A stretch of 64,000 nt of DNA from Pueribacillus sp041725775 (GCF_041725775.1 NZ_JBEUEL010000014.1:5365-69364), one strand, 5' to 3'. Shown: positions 6,135 through 14,871, numbered from the stretch's first letter. Program-made: numbers and translations. The notes: a model not told the origin generated them from the letters alone.

Positions 6135-8195
6135 GTGGATGATAAGTCATCAAAAAACGAAAAGCGTTTAGTCAATGATGCTAAACAAGAGCAATTAGAT
6201 CGGTATCGGGTACAAAACAAAGGAAAACCGATGACTACGAAAGAAGGATTAAAAGTCTCAAATGACGAGGAAATTTTAAAAGCTGGTGTACGTGGTCCAG
6301 GTTTAATTGAAGACTTCTATTTTTTGGAAAAATTTGGTCACTTTAATCGAGAAGAAATCCCAGAAAGGGTCGTTCATGCAAGAGGTTACAGTGCCCATGG
6401 GGAATTTGAATGTTATCAATCGATGAAGCATGTGACAAAAGCTGGTTTTTTACAGGAAGCTGGTAAAAAGACGCCATTGACTGTTCGTTTTTCTACCGTA
6501 CAAGGCCCTAAAGGTTCCTATGACACAGCGAGAGATTTACGGTGTAAAGGTGTTAAATTTTATACAGAAGAAGGAAATTACGATTTGACTACGATTGCCA
6601 TGCCTGTTCTCATTGTTCAAGATCCTTTGAAGTTTCCGGATATGATTCACGCATATCAATCGAAGCAAGATGATGATATCCCAACGGCTACTGGGGCCCA
6701 TGACCGTTTTTGGGATTATGTCGCGAATAATCCAGAATCGCTACATATGGTGACATGGATTATGTCTGATCGCGGTCTCGTAAGAAGTTACCGTATGATG
6801 GAGTCCTGGTCAATTAATACGTATTTATTTATTAATGAACAAGGGGTTGCAACCTTTGTTCGATTCGTTTGGAAGCCGGTACTTGGTGTTCATTCCCTAC
6901 TGCAAGATGAGGCGATTAAAATCGGTGGCCTCGATCCCGACTTTCATAGAAAAGATTTAAGAGAAGCGATTGCAAAGGGGGCTTATCCAGAATATGAATT
7001 AGGCGTGCAGCTTATTCCAATGGAGGATGAATTTAAATACGACTTTGATATTCTCGATCCAGCAAAATTTTGGCCTGAAGAGCTTATTCCAGTACAAATC
7101 ATTGGAAAAATGACGTTAAATCGAAACATTGATAATTACTTTACAGAGTCAGAACAAGTCGCATTTAACCCAGCCAATGTCGTTCCAGGAATCGGTTTTT
7201 CTAACGACCCTGTTTTACAAGGAAGGTTATTTGCTTATCGAGATACGCAACACCATCGTCTAGGCAGTGCAAATTATGATGAATTACCAATTAATCGTCC
7301 CCTCTGTCCGTTTCATAACAATACACGAAGAGGTGTGATGAGGCAGCGAATTGATGTCGATCAAGTCAACTATCATCGAAATTCATTAGCGAATAATACA
7401 CCGTATACGACACCTCCAGAAGAAGGGGGATATGCTCATTATCCGAAAAGAGTGGAAGGGCATGTTATCCGAGGTCGAAGTAAGTCGTTTAACGATTTCT
7501 TTTCGCAGACGAGAATCTTTTGGAATAGTTTAACACCAGTTGAAAAACAACACACGATAGAAGCATTTAGCTATCAGCTCGGAAAAGTAAGAAGTGAATC
7601 TGTACGGCAGCAAAACGTTAACTTATTAGTTAATGTAGACAAAAATTTAGCAAATATTGTTGCTGATAATATTGGTGTTAATCGGCCGACTGGAACACAC
7701 GTACCCGTATCGACAAAATATCCATCCCTTAGCCAGACTAGCACACCAAAATACGCTTACACACAAAAAGTTGGTGTATTAATAGATGATGGTTTTAACG
7801 GTAGAGAAGTTACAAATGTGCTTAACTTTTTACGACAAAGTGGAGTTTTTGTTGTCATCATTAGTTCTACGCTAGGTTCGGTCACAGGTAATGATGGGAC
7901 AAAATTGAAAGTGGATGAAACGTTCATAACAACAAGTCCTTATCTCGTTGACTCCCTTTATGTCGTCGGAGGACGTTCCAAAAATCAAAACAAATTTAAT
8001 TCTGATGTTACGTATTATGTACATGTAGCATATAAACATTATAAGCCTATTGGAGTGGCTTCAAGCGGAAAAACTTTTGTTCGCGCATCGGAAAAGAACA
8101 ATTTAGCTGGCGTTGTTTTCGCGGAAAATAATCAAAACTTCGGAAAAGACTTTATCTCTGCTATTCAACAGCAACGTTTTTGGAATAGGAAATAA
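6135..8195 (+). CDS. large-subunit catalase-like protein with altered heme pocket
   Basis: A 686-residue protein with the length and layout of B. subtilis KatE: a heme-catalase core (about residues 30-500) and a C-terminal DJ-1/glutamine-amidotransferase-like domain (about 550-686). The distal His81 (RVVHARG) and the proximal Tyr368 in RLFAYRDT are kept. The distal Asn segment, normally GNNxPVFF, reads TTIAMPVLI at 152-160, so both Asn and the heme-facing Phe pair are absent. The usual GFGxHTF segment reads SWSINTY. The start is GTG at 6135 behind GGTGGGG. A reduced or changed activity is inferred; heme may still bind through Tyr368. Confidence 0.88.
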   Translation: MDDKSSKNEKRLVNDAKQEQLDRYRVQNKGKPMTTKEGLKVSNDEEILKAGVRGPGLIEDFYFLEKFGHFNREEIPERVVHARGYSAHGEFECYQSMKHVTKAGFLQEAGKKTPLTVRFSTVQGPKGSYDTARDLRCKGVKFYTEEGNYDLTTIAMPVLIVQDPLKFPDMIHAYQSKQDDDIPTATGAHDRFWDYVANNPESLHMVTWIMSDRGLVRSYRMMESWSINTYLFINEQGVATFVRFVWKPVLGVHSLLQDEAIKIGGLDPDFHRKDLREAIAKGAYPEYELGVQLIPMEDEFKYDFDILDPAKFWPEELIPVQIIGKMTLNRNIDNYFTESEQVAFNPANVVPGIGFSNDPVLQGRLFAYRDTQHHRLGSANYDELPINRPLCPFHNNTRRGVMRQRIDVDQVNYHRNSLANNTPYTTPPEEGGYAHYPKRVEGHVIRGRSKSFNDFFSQTRIFWNSLTPVEKQHTIEAFSYQLGKVRSESVRQQNVNLLVNVDKNLANIVADNIGVNRPTGTHVPVSTKYPSLSQTSTPKYAYTQKVGVLIDDGFNGREVTNVLNFLRQSGVFVVIISSTLGSVTGNDGTKLKVDETFITTSPYLVDSLYVVGGRSKNQNKFNSDVTYYVHVAYKHYKPIGVASSGKTFVRASEKNNLAGVVFAENNQNFGKDFISAIQQQRFWNRK

Positions 8196-8494
8196 TGCTG
8201 ATAAAGAAGGAGCGTCAAAGAAAAGTAAACACTCTTTCAAGTTTATTTTTGTATTGAGTTCTTCATTCCGCACCAATTTAAATTCAGCTCTTTATTGTTC
8301 ATGTGATTCTCAAAATTTCAATGTCACTTCATATTTTCAAAAAAGATAGCTAAGCGCAACATGTGCGTCAATTAACTTCACTATCATTTACTAAACTGAA
8401 GTAAGCTTAAAGTATCTATGTCCCTTCGAGAGCTGGAGGAAAGTTAAAGATAGATTTCTACATTTCTCAAATTTTTTTAAAAGATAAATAAAAT
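8196..8494. other. gap after the catalase gene
   Basis: No frame with a credible start was found on either strand. A weak hairpin near 8215-8255 could end catalase transcription, but it lacks a strong GC stem. Confidence 0.35.
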
Positions 8495-8520
8495 AACCAC
8501 TTCATTTTTATGAAGTGGTT
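8495..8520 (-). terminator. terminator of tRNA-Val
   Basis: AACCACTTCA and TGAAGTGGTT form a 10-pair stem. On the minus strand it follows the tRNA and is followed by an A/T-rich, mainly T tail. Confidence 0.85.
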
Positions 8521-8526
8521 GATTTA

Positions 8527-8599
8527 TGACCCGTACTGGGCTCGAACCAGTGACCTCTACCCTGTCAAGGTAGCGCTCTCCCAACTGAGCTAACGGGTC
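8527..8599 (-). tRNA. tRNA-Val (anticodon GAC)
   Basis: The minus strand folds as a 73-base tRNA. The acceptor stem is GACCCGT/ACGGGTC with discriminator A, the D arm holds GCTCAGTTGGGAGAGC, the anticodon stem CTACC/GGTAG frames the loop TTGACAG with anticodon GAC, and the T arm carries GGTTCGAGCC. The CCA end is not encoded. It is a single gene with its own promoter and terminator. Confidence 0.96.
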
Positions 8600-8617
8600 A
8601 TTTTGCTGACAGATATA

Positions 8618-8646
8618 AATATATTAAATTAATGAGGACTTGTCAA
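8618..8646 (-). promoter_or_regulatory. promoter of tRNA-Val
   Basis: On the minus strand a consensus TTGACA (complement of 8641-8646) and TATATT (complement of 8618-8623) are exactly 17 bases apart, about 18 bases upstream of the mature tRNA end. Confidence 0.85.
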
Positions 8647-8795
8647 TGGATTATTTTTACATTTTAACAATTTTGTATGTTATTATTAAAAAGCTTTCGC
8701 GATACCGAATCACTATCATGTTTTCATTAAGAGTTTAAAAATTACGCTCATAGGAAATAGTGAAGACGATACGAAAAAGGTAACGTCAAAAGATT

Positions 8796-9041
8796 TATGA
8801 AAACTCTCCGAAAATTGAAGGCTTGACATTGAGCCTCCACGAGCATGACTCTTTACGTAAAGACGCAGCAATCCTGTTGCGTAAGGCTTTATAGCCTATC
8901 ATTCTCGTCACTCAATGTAAAGCCTCAGCGGGAAAATGATGTTAAGCTCCTCTCATAAAGGAGGGAGAACACTTTTTGCCCTTAAGTTCATTAATACCAA
9001 GGGCTTTACAGTTTTTCATTAAAAAACTTTTGACAATACAA
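8796..9041 (+). repeat. diverged dispersed repeat, copy A (structured)
   Basis: This stretch is collinear with the reverse complement of 60573-60790. Shared words include TTGACATTGAGCCTC (8823-8837), CGCAGCAATCC (8864-8874), AGCCTATCAT (8893-8902), CTCATAAAGG (8952-8961) and TTTACAGTTTTT (9005-9016), always in the same order. Copy A can fold strongly: outer arms 8819-8833 and 8911-8925 (14 of 15 pairs), a second stem 8839-8848 with 8899-8908, and hairpins at 8851-8862, 8863-8882 and 8884-8897. The frame open in copy B is broken here. It ends just before the ribosome site of the lipoprotein gene. The nature of the element is unknown. Confidence 0.7.
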
Positions 9042-9063
9042 CGAAAAAAGAGGGAGTGTAAGA

Positions 9064-9549
9064 ATGAATAAATTTTTCAGTATCGTTTTCATGCTTGGAT
9101 TTGCCCTTGTCGCATGTGCACAGGACAATACAGCGCCAGACAACCCGACGATTAATGAAGAGCCTAGGATAGACAACACGAATGATTCAAATGAAGAGAA
9201 CAATGAGATAACCGAAAAAATCGATGAGCTTCCTTTTAACAAGTTTGAGCTTGATGTTGACTATGATGACAAATTTGATGTTGAAGTGGAACTTGAACGA
9301 AATCCTAGCGGAAACATTGATGTTGAATACCGTGATGAACGTAAAGGTGTTGATGAAAGAGGAGGAGAAGCGTTTCATTTACTATATGAGAAGTTAAAAA
9401 ATCTAGACATCGATCAAAACTTAACTGATGACGAAGTGATTGCTAACGTCCTACAAACGTTTGAGTTAAATAGAGATTATACAGAACTTGACTTAGTCAT
9501 CGTTTTTAATGATGGAACAAGAAGAGAGTATATTGACGAAAAAAAATAA
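9064..9549 (+). CDS. YusW-like lipoprotein
   Basis: A 161-residue protein with a lipoprotein signal (lipobox LVAC, cleavage before Cys18), an Asn/Asp/Glu-rich linker, then a domain resembling the YusW-like family: LPFNKFELDVDYDD, a central amphipathic region, and a C-terminal VIVFNDGTRREYIDE. It is expected on the outer face of the membrane. The strongly acidic composition fits an alkaliphile or halophile surface protein. An AGAGGGAG site precedes the ATG. The function of the family is not known. The repeat element copy A lies directly upstream. Confidence 0.78.
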   Translation: MNKFFSIVFMLGFALVACAQDNTAPDNPTINEEPRIDNTNDSNEENNEITEKIDELPFNKFELDVDYDDKFDVEVELERNPSGNIDVEYRDERKGVDERGGEAFHLLYEKLKNLDIDQNLTDDEVIANVLQTFELNRDYTELDLVIVFNDGTRREYIDEKK

Positions 9550-9648
9550 ACAATGACGTAAATTTCACATTTATAAAGACCTTTTGTGCGGAAAATATAG
9601 TAAAATGCCATATAAAGAAAACAATATAATAAAGAGTGAGGAGTTCAT

Positions 9649-9924
9649 ATGGCAAAACGTATATTTCTTGCACTATTACTAATGTTTATTTTTCCGATAC
9701 AACAAATCGAAGCGAAATATGAATTAAAAGTAGCTGAAAACGAATCCATAAATGTTAACACGACTATGGTGGTAGTTGCAGATGATATTGAAGGGAAAGT
9801 TCCTGCAAAAGAAGCCCACGAAAATTCAGAGAAGTGGGTAAACATCTTTTTAATCGTTATTTTTATACTTGCTGCAGTTGGCTTAACAGCAATCGGAATT
9901 GTTATCTTTAAAAGCAAAAAATAA
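9649..9924 (+). CDS. small secreted or membrane-anchored protein, unknown
   Basis: A 91-residue protein with an N-terminal signal-like helix (IFLALLLMFIFPIQQIEA), a short external segment of about 45 residues, and a C-terminal membrane helix ending in KSKK. The topology is a cell-surface protein held by its tail. A GTGAGGAG site precedes the ATG at 9649, and a strong terminator follows at once, so it is probably monocistronic. I do not recognise a family. Confidence 0.72.
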   Translation: MAKRIFLALLLMFIFPIQQIEAKYELKVAENESINVNTTMVVVADDIEGKVPAKEAHENSEKWVNIFLIVIFILAAVGLTAIGIVIFKSKK

Positions 9925-9956
9925 AACCTGATTCTTAGCGAAGAATCAGGTTTTAT
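9923..9956. terminator. bidirectional terminator
   Basis: AAAACCTGATTCTT and AAGAATCAGGTTTT form a perfect 14-pair stem around AGCG. T-rich tails exist in both directions, so it serves the membrane-protein gene and the convergent FbpB-family gene. Confidence 0.92.
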
Positions 9957-9961
9957 TATAC

Positions 9962-10111
9962 TTATGAGCCTGTTTTAGTATATTTAGCACGTCTAGCGTA
10001 CTTTTCATCAAGTCTTTTTTCAATCGCTTCCATTTCTTTATCATTTCTCATTAGTTCTTTTTTATTTTCGTTTACAAGATCTTTAAATGTTAACATTTTT
10101 ACTCTTCTCAT
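9962..10111 (-). CDS. FbpB-family small basic protein
   Basis: A 49-residue protein starting MRRVKMLTFKDLVNENKKEL and ending in a basic helix (EKRLDEKYARRAKYTKTGS). This matches the FbpB family of small basic proteins. In B. subtilis FbpB acts with the FsrA small RNA in the iron-sparing response under Fur. A clear Fur box was not found upstream here, so iron control is inferred only from the family. It converges on the membrane-protein gene across a shared terminator. Confidence 0.8.
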   Translation of the reverse strand: MRRVKMLTFKDLVNENKKELMRNDKEMEAIEKRLDEKYARRAKYTKTGS

Positions 10112-10255
10112 GTTAACTCTCACACTCCTAAGCTTATTTTGTAGAGCGACTTATTATCTATCTTTATTATATCCCGAATCGTGGATATTTAATCACATAA
10201 TTATTAAAATTGTTTGAACTTTATAATGTTTTCGATATTGGTTGCATGTTTTTTC

Positions 10256-10275
10256 ATATGAACATATACTCATAT
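10256..10275 (+). promoter_or_regulatory. candidate operator for the ArsR-family repressor
   Basis: ATATGA-N8-TCATAT is a perfect inverted repeat located 18 bases upstream of the repressor start, with the AT-rich character of CzrA/SmtB operators. Autoregulation of the metal operon is inferred. Confidence 0.6.
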
Positions 10276-10293
10276 AGAGGAGATGAATTTTAC

Positions 10294-10611
10294 ATGAAAG
10301 ATGAGATTGATAATCGACAAAATGAGCTAGATGAAGAAACGTTATATTTAGTTTCGCAAACATTTAAGGCACTATCTGATCCGACAAGAATACGTATTCT
10401 TGTTTTACTTTCACAAAAAGAATGCTCGGTTAATGAAATTGCACATACACTTTCACTTTCTCAATCATCAGTTTCACATCAACTTCGTCTATTAAAAAAC
10501 TTACGTCTTGTTAAATTTAGAAGAGAGGGGACATCCTTATACTATTCCCCTGATGATGAACACGTAATGTCTATTTTGAAACAGACGATTCATCACGTTT
10601 TACATGATTAA
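10294..10611 (+). CDS. ArsR/SmtB-family metal sensor, CzrA type
   Basis: A 105-residue winged-helix repressor. The FKALSDPTRIRILVLLS helix and the recognition helix region SQSSVSHQLRLLKNLRLV are typical of ArsR. The C-terminal helix has the exact alpha-5 zinc/cobalt ligand pattern D-x-H-x10-H-x2-H (within DDEHVMSILKQTIHHVLHD), as in CzrA. No CxC motif of CadC type is present. The ATG at 10294 has an AGGAGATG site. It is followed after 16 bases by the metal ATPase, so it likely represses this operon until Zn(II) or Co(II) binds. Confidence 0.92.
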   Translation: MKDEIDNRQNELDEETLYLVSQTFKALSDPTRIRILVLLSQKECSVNEIAHTLSLSQSSVSHQLRLLKNLRLVKFRREGTSLYYSPDDEHVMSILKQTIHHVLHD

Positions 10612-10627
10612 AGGGAGAGGGAATGAC

Positions 10628-12703
10628 ATGAAGGAATATAAAGTAAAAGGCCTATCGTGTCCAAACTGTACGCTAGAAATGGAATCAAAAATAAAAGAGC
10701 TCGATCATGCCGGTAATTCTCAATTGAGTTATACGAAAGGAAAGCTTATTATTCATGAGAATGTAAATTTAACAAAAGTCCAAGACATTTTGTCAACTGA
10801 AAATGCAGTAATTATTGCTGATGATGAGGAGCATACACATATAGGTATGAATCGTGAAAAATGGCTTTTAATAGGTTCAGCAACTCTGTTTTTTGTAGCG
10901 CTAACACTGGATTTCACGCTTTACAATTCTTTTTTTGTAATTCCAATCTATTTAACAGCAATGGTGATAAGTGGCTATAAAACATTTATTAAAGGTCTAC
11001 GTAATCTTGTTAAGTTTACATTTACGATCGATACATTAATGACGGTTGCGTTAATCGGAGCGGTTGCGATCGGTGAGTGGAAAGAAGGAACACTTGTCGC
11101 TATTTTGTTTGGCTTAAATGAATATTTAGAAGGTTTAGGTATGGAAAAGGCACGTAACTCAGTAGAAAAGCTTCTCGATCTAGCTCCCAAAACAGCAACG
11201 ATGATTAAAAATGGAATGGAGAAGCTTGTACCCGTTGAATCGTTGCAAGTTGGGGACGTCGTCTTAATTAAAGCTGGTGAAACAATCCCATCTGATGGTG
11301 TCGTCATTGAAGGGAAAAGTTCAGTTAATGAAGCGGCGATTACAGGTGAGTCTTTACCTGTAGAAAAAGAATCTGGTGAAAGCCTGTTTGGAGGAAGTAT
11401 TAATAACGAAGGTATATTGAAAGTAAAAGTTACGAAAGCATTTGAAGATTCATCACTTGCGAAAATTTTGCATTTAGTCGAAAATGCACAAGAAACAAAA
11501 ACGCCTACAGAACTTTTTATCAATCGATTTGCTAAATATTACACGCCATTTATTATGATTTTTGCGGCTTTAGTTACGATTGTCCCTCCACTTCTTTTTG
11601 AGTTATCATGGGAGAAATCACTTTATCAAGGATTGGCGGTCCTCATCGTTGGCTGTCCATGTGCGTTAATACTTTCGTCACCAATTGCTAACATTTCAGG
11701 AATAACGAGGAATGCAAGAAATGGTATTCTAGTTAAAGGATCGGTATTTTTAGAATTACTTGGTAAACTAAATATGCTCGTTTTTGATAAAACAGGTACA
11801 CTAACGAAAGGTGAGCCTCACGTTGAAAAAACAATTGTTTATGACGATTCATTATTTTACCCCGTCGTGGCTGCCATTGAAAAAAAGTCGACACACCCTT
11901 TAGCGAAAGCGATTATGCAAAAAGTAGAACCACTTGTTCCACATTTAGAAGATGCGACCAATGTCAGAGCAATTGCCGGACAAGGTTTAAAAGCAGTTGT
12001 AAATGGCGAGTCTTATTGGGTTGGTAATGAAAAAAACTTGCAACATTTGGAGATGTTAGAGGAAGTTAAGAGCGACATTCAAAAGCTTAAAAAAGAAGGA
12101 TTAACACTCGTTATTGTAGCGAGCGAAAGACACATTTTAGGAATATTTGGAATTTCAGATGAAGTTCGTCCAGAAAGTAGATGGGTAATTCAAGCGCTTG
12201 ATAAAGTTGGTATTCATAAAACGGTTATGTTAACAGGAGACCACGAACAAACGGCAAATAAAGTTGCAAAGCAAGTCGGAATGGCATCCGTCTATAGTAA
12301 CTTATTACCTGAACAAAAAGCGGAAAAAATTAAAAAAATGATCAATGACGGTAACATAGTCGGGATGGTCGGAGACGGGATAAATGATGCTCCTGCATTG
12401 GCGACTGCCAACGTCGGCATTGCGATGGGAAAAGGAACAGATAGTGCGATCGACACAGCAGACGTCGTTCTTATGCAGGACCACTTAGGTAAATTGCCGA
12501 GTGCGATTCGTATCGCTAGAAGGGTGAACCGTTTAATAAAAATTAATATCTCTATTGCATTAAGTCTTAAAGCAATCGCCCTTTTGTTAACAATTCCGGG
12601 TTTGCTAACACTTTGGATAGCAATATTATCGGATATGGGAGCAACAATCATCGTAACGATTTTAAGTTTAACCGTGATGATTGAACGAAAACATAAAACA
12701 TAA
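10628..12703 (+). CDS. Zn/Cd/Pb-exporting P-type ATPase
   Basis: A 691-residue P1B-type ATPase. It has an N-terminal metal-binding domain with CPNC (residues 11-14), eight predicted membrane helices, TGES (239-242), the intramembrane CPC (343-345), the phosphorylation site DKTGT (Asp387), STHPLA and GDGIND. The last helices contain LSDMGATIIV, the Asp typical of the Zn/Cd/Pb (P1B-2) group. It exports toxic divalent metal at the cost of ATP. The ATG at 10628 has a GGGAGAGG site; a GTG/ATT-like earlier start in frame is less likely. It is coupled to the CzrA-type repressor. Confidence 0.95.
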   Translation: MKEYKVKGLSCPNCTLEMESKIKELDHAGNSQLSYTKGKLIIHENVNLTKVQDILSTENAVIIADDEEHTHIGMNREKWLLIGSATLFFVALTLDFTLYNSFFVIPIYLTAMVISGYKTFIKGLRNLVKFTFTIDTLMTVALIGAVAIGEWKEGTLVAILFGLNEYLEGLGMEKARNSVEKLLDLAPKTATMIKNGMEKLVPVESLQVGDVVLIKAGETIPSDGVVIEGKSSVNEAAITGESLPVEKESGESLFGGSINNEGILKVKVTKAFEDSSLAKILHLVENAQETKTPTELFINRFAKYYTPFIMIFAALVTIVPPLLFELSWEKSLYQGLAVLIVGCPCALILSSPIANISGITRNARNGILVKGSVFLELLGKLNMLVFDKTGTLTKGEPHVEKTIVYDDSLFYPVVAAIEKKSTHPLAKAIMQKVEPLVPHLEDATNVRAIAGQGLKAVVNGESYWVGNEKNLQHLEMLEEVKSDIQKLKKEGLTLVIVASERHILGIFGISDEVRPESRWVIQALDKVGIHKTVMLTGDHEQTANKVAKQVGMASVYSNLLPEQKAEKIKKMINDGNIVGMVGDGINDAPALATANVGIAMGKGTDSAIDTADVVLMQDHLGKLPSAIRIARRVNRLIKINISIALSLKAIALLLTIPGLLTLWIAILSDMGATIIVTILSLTVMIERKHKT

Positions 12704-12731
12704 GCATGAGTAAAGGTAGGGACATCATTCA

Positions 12732-13325
12732 ATGAATAAAAAAAGACAAAATATAACGATATTAATTGTATTACTCGTACTGTCCTCAATTGGTGGTTTA
12801 GCCTACTGGCTATGGGTTAAATCAATCGCTTTACCAATGCTTGGCGAGATTGATAAATATGAGGCAGAAACTGTTTCAGATGAATCGTATACAATTGAGG
12901 ATGGAAAAATAAAACTGATTACGATAGCTGAAAGTGGTTGTCCATCTGATTGTCAAGACATGTTTGCGAGACTAGACCCTTTACAACAAGATTTAATTGA
13001 TGAAAAAGCATTTGTCGCTAGAGCCGTTATGTTAACAATCGTTGAAGATGAAGCAGATAAACCAATGTTTAAAAGTTATTTAGAGAAATATAATGTCGAT
13101 GAAAATGGATGGAAAATCTTAATTTTGCCTGAACAACAGCGTACGGAGATCATCAATAGTATTAAAAAATCGAAAGAAGACGAAAGAAAATTAACGTTAG
13201 TCGATGCAAATGGCAAAATTCGTCAGCATTATAACATTGAAGTAGAAGAAGAAAAAGAACAACTTTTAAAAGACGTGTCTCAACTCATTCGTATTCAACA
13301 ACAGTCCATTGAAGAACGCAGATAA
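12732..13325 (+). CDS. SCO1/SenC-like membrane-anchored thioredoxin-fold protein
   Basis: A 197-residue protein with one N-terminal membrane helix and an extracytoplasmic thioredoxin-like domain. The CxxxC motif GCPSDC (about residues 70-74) and the C-terminal LTLVDANGKIRQHYN resemble SCO copper chaperones. The conserved copper-ligand His that normally comes just before the LVDxxGK strand is not seen, so it may be a redox variant and not a true cytochrome oxidase assembly factor. It is last in the metal-ATPase operon and is followed by a strong terminator. A link to metal or thiol stress is inferred. Confidence 0.78.
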   Translation: MNKKRQNITILIVLLVLSSIGGLAYWLWVKSIALPMLGEIDKYEAETVSDESYTIEDGKIKLITIAESGCPSDCQDMFARLDPLQQDLIDEKAFVARAVMLTIVEDEADKPMFKSYLEKYNVDENGWKILILPEQQRTEIINSIKKSKEDERKLTLVDANGKIRQHYNIEVEEEKEQLLKDVSQLIRIQQQSIEERR

Positions 13326-13335
13326 TAGAAAAAGA

Positions 13336-13375
13336 AAGAATCGCCGTTAAAATAACGCGCGATTCTTTTTTTTAC
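13336..13375 (+). terminator. terminator of the metal operon
   Basis: AAGAATCGC (13336-13344) pairs with GCGATTCTT (13359-13367), with an inner CGTTA/TAACG stem and a run of eight T. It overlaps the 3' end of the convergent yqhP gene. Confidence 0.92.
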
Positions 13376-13742
13376 TTTTTCGTCCTTCGATAACCGTAAA
13401 ATTATGCTTCTCATTTTTTTTCGTTAATGAAGGTTTTTGTTTTTTTAATTTATGGGGGTTTGACCCAACTACCCGCAAGTGAGGAGCTTTAATACGAGAT
13501 TTATGCTTTTGTTTTAGACGTTTTTTCGACTGTTTTACAGCTTGTTCATATTTTCGATCTGAGCCGTTCGTTTTATTTCTGAAGAATATTCGATATACCG
13601 CAAAAAATATGCCAAAGATTAACCCGTATATGAGTAACATTTGCAACAGTCGTGTCGGCTCTTTAAATAGATAAGCAGTAAAGCCGATGACAGCGAGGAC
13701 GATTAAACTTGGGACGACGATTCGCGATACACGGATAGGCAA
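13347..13742 (-). CDS. yqhP: YqhP/SA1362-family membrane protein
   Basis: A 131-residue protein with two N-terminal membrane helices (IVVPSLIVLAVIGFTAYLF and LLIYGLIFGIFFAVYRIFF), then a very basic cytoplasmic tail rich in Lys. Sequence and place next to yqhQ match B. subtilis YqhP. The function is unknown. It forms an operon with yqhQ 29 bases upstream, and its 3' end lies inside the terminator hairpin of the convergent metal operon. Confidence 0.88.
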   Translation of the reverse strand: MPIRVSRIVVPSLIVLAVIGFTAYLFKEPTRLLQMLLIYGLIFGIFFAVYRIFFRNKTNGSDRKYEQAVKQSKKRLKQKHKSRIKAPHLRVVGSNPHKLKKQKPSLTKKNEKHNFTVIEGRKSKKKNRALF

Positions 13743-13771
13743 CGATCACACCTCCTTAGACGTACAAGCGA

Positions 13772-14722
13772 TTAAACGATAGACTCTTGTTTACGTAATT
13801 CATATTGTTCGTCTCTTTTTAGCATTTCCTGAAAAGATGAAATTGAAACCTCAACCTGTTTATTTGTCGGCTCCTTTGTTGTTAGAAGCTGTAACCATAG
13901 TCCAGGATATCCGAGCGCTTTAAGAACTGGAATGTTACGAAGTTTATTTGTAAATTGCAACACTTCAAACGAAATGCCGAGCACGACTGGAATTAATAAA
14001 ATCCGATATACAAGTCTTTGCCATAACGGATCATAGGGAACAAACATATAAACGAGAATACCGACAAAAACGGTAAATAATATGAAACTGCTTCCACACC
14101 TGTAATGAAGTCGAGATTGCTTCTGAACATTTTCAACCGTTAGAGGTAAACCATTTTCGTACGCATTAATTACTTTATGCTCGGCCCCGTGGTATTGAAA
14201 CACTTTCTTAATAAGAGGTGTCATCGATATAAAATAAATGTATCCGAGCAACAAAATTAATTTTATAAGACCTTCAATTAAATTTTGTTCAATCCGACCA
14301 GGAAAAATCGGCAACATAAAATTTGCGGTTATGGCTGGAATGAGGGTGAATATAAATTTACCAAACAAAAAGGAAAGAACACCGATTACAGCTGCTCCTA
14401 AAATTAAACTTAACTTCGATGTTTCTTTTTCTCGATTAACTAGTTCAATCTCATCGTCTTTCGGATCGACATCATATCGATCAGATGAAAAATTTAAATG
14501 TTTCGTCCCATTTGCACTCGCTTCAACAAGCGCGACACAACCACGAACAAATGGGATTTTCTTCAATTTGTTTATAAACGGACGTTCCTTTTTCTGTACT
14601 TCAAAATATTCAATTGAATCGTCTTTTCGTCTAATTGCTGTTACGTATGTATTTTTACCACCGAACATGACACCTTCGATGACCGCTTGCCCACCGTAAG
14701 CAGGCTTTCTATTATTCGCCAC
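13772..14722 (-). CDS. yqhQ: DUF1385 membrane protein YqhQ
   Basis: A 316-residue protein of the DUF1385 family. It begins YGGQAVIEGVMFGG, has a central region with several membrane helices, and contains the highly conserved FQYHGAEHKVINAYE and YRCGSSFILF segments with His and Cys that suggest a metal or redox site. The function is not established. The yqhQ-yqhP pair next to yqhR and aroQ is the Bacillus arrangement. Confidence 0.92.
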   Translation of the reverse strand: MANNRKPAYGGQAVIEGVMFGGKNTYVTAIRRKDDSIEYFEVQKKERPFINKLKKIPFVRGCVALVEASANGTKHLNFSSDRYDVDPKDDEIELVNREKETSKLSLILGAAVIGVLSFLFGKFIFTLIPAITANFMLPIFPGRIEQNLIEGLIKLILLLGYIYFISMTPLIKKVFQYHGAEHKVINAYENGLPLTVENVQKQSRLHYRCGSSFILFTVFVGILVYMFVPYDPLWQRLVYRILLIPVVLGISFEVLQFTNKLRNIPVLKALGYPGLWLQLLTTKEPTNKQVEVSISSFQEMLKRDEQYELRKQESIV

Positions 14723-14871
14723 TCTCCATCACCAACCTTACTAGAGACTCGTTACTTCACTTCTATATTACAGGATAATGATAAAAACCTCTACATTCAA
14801 TATATTCGTGTTCAATCTCCTCTATAATTATTTCATTTTGTGACCATATTACAAAAGAGGTGATTAAAGCG

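Noticed and set aside
8196..8349. Frame 8113-8349 continuing past the catalase end
   Set aside because: Most of it is an out-of-frame shadow of the catalase 3' end; the rest has no ribosome site or similarity.
10975..11523. 182-residue minus-strand frame inside the metal ATPase gene
   Set aside because: It mirrors conserved ATPase codons, has Ser/Thr-rich antisense composition and no ribosome site.
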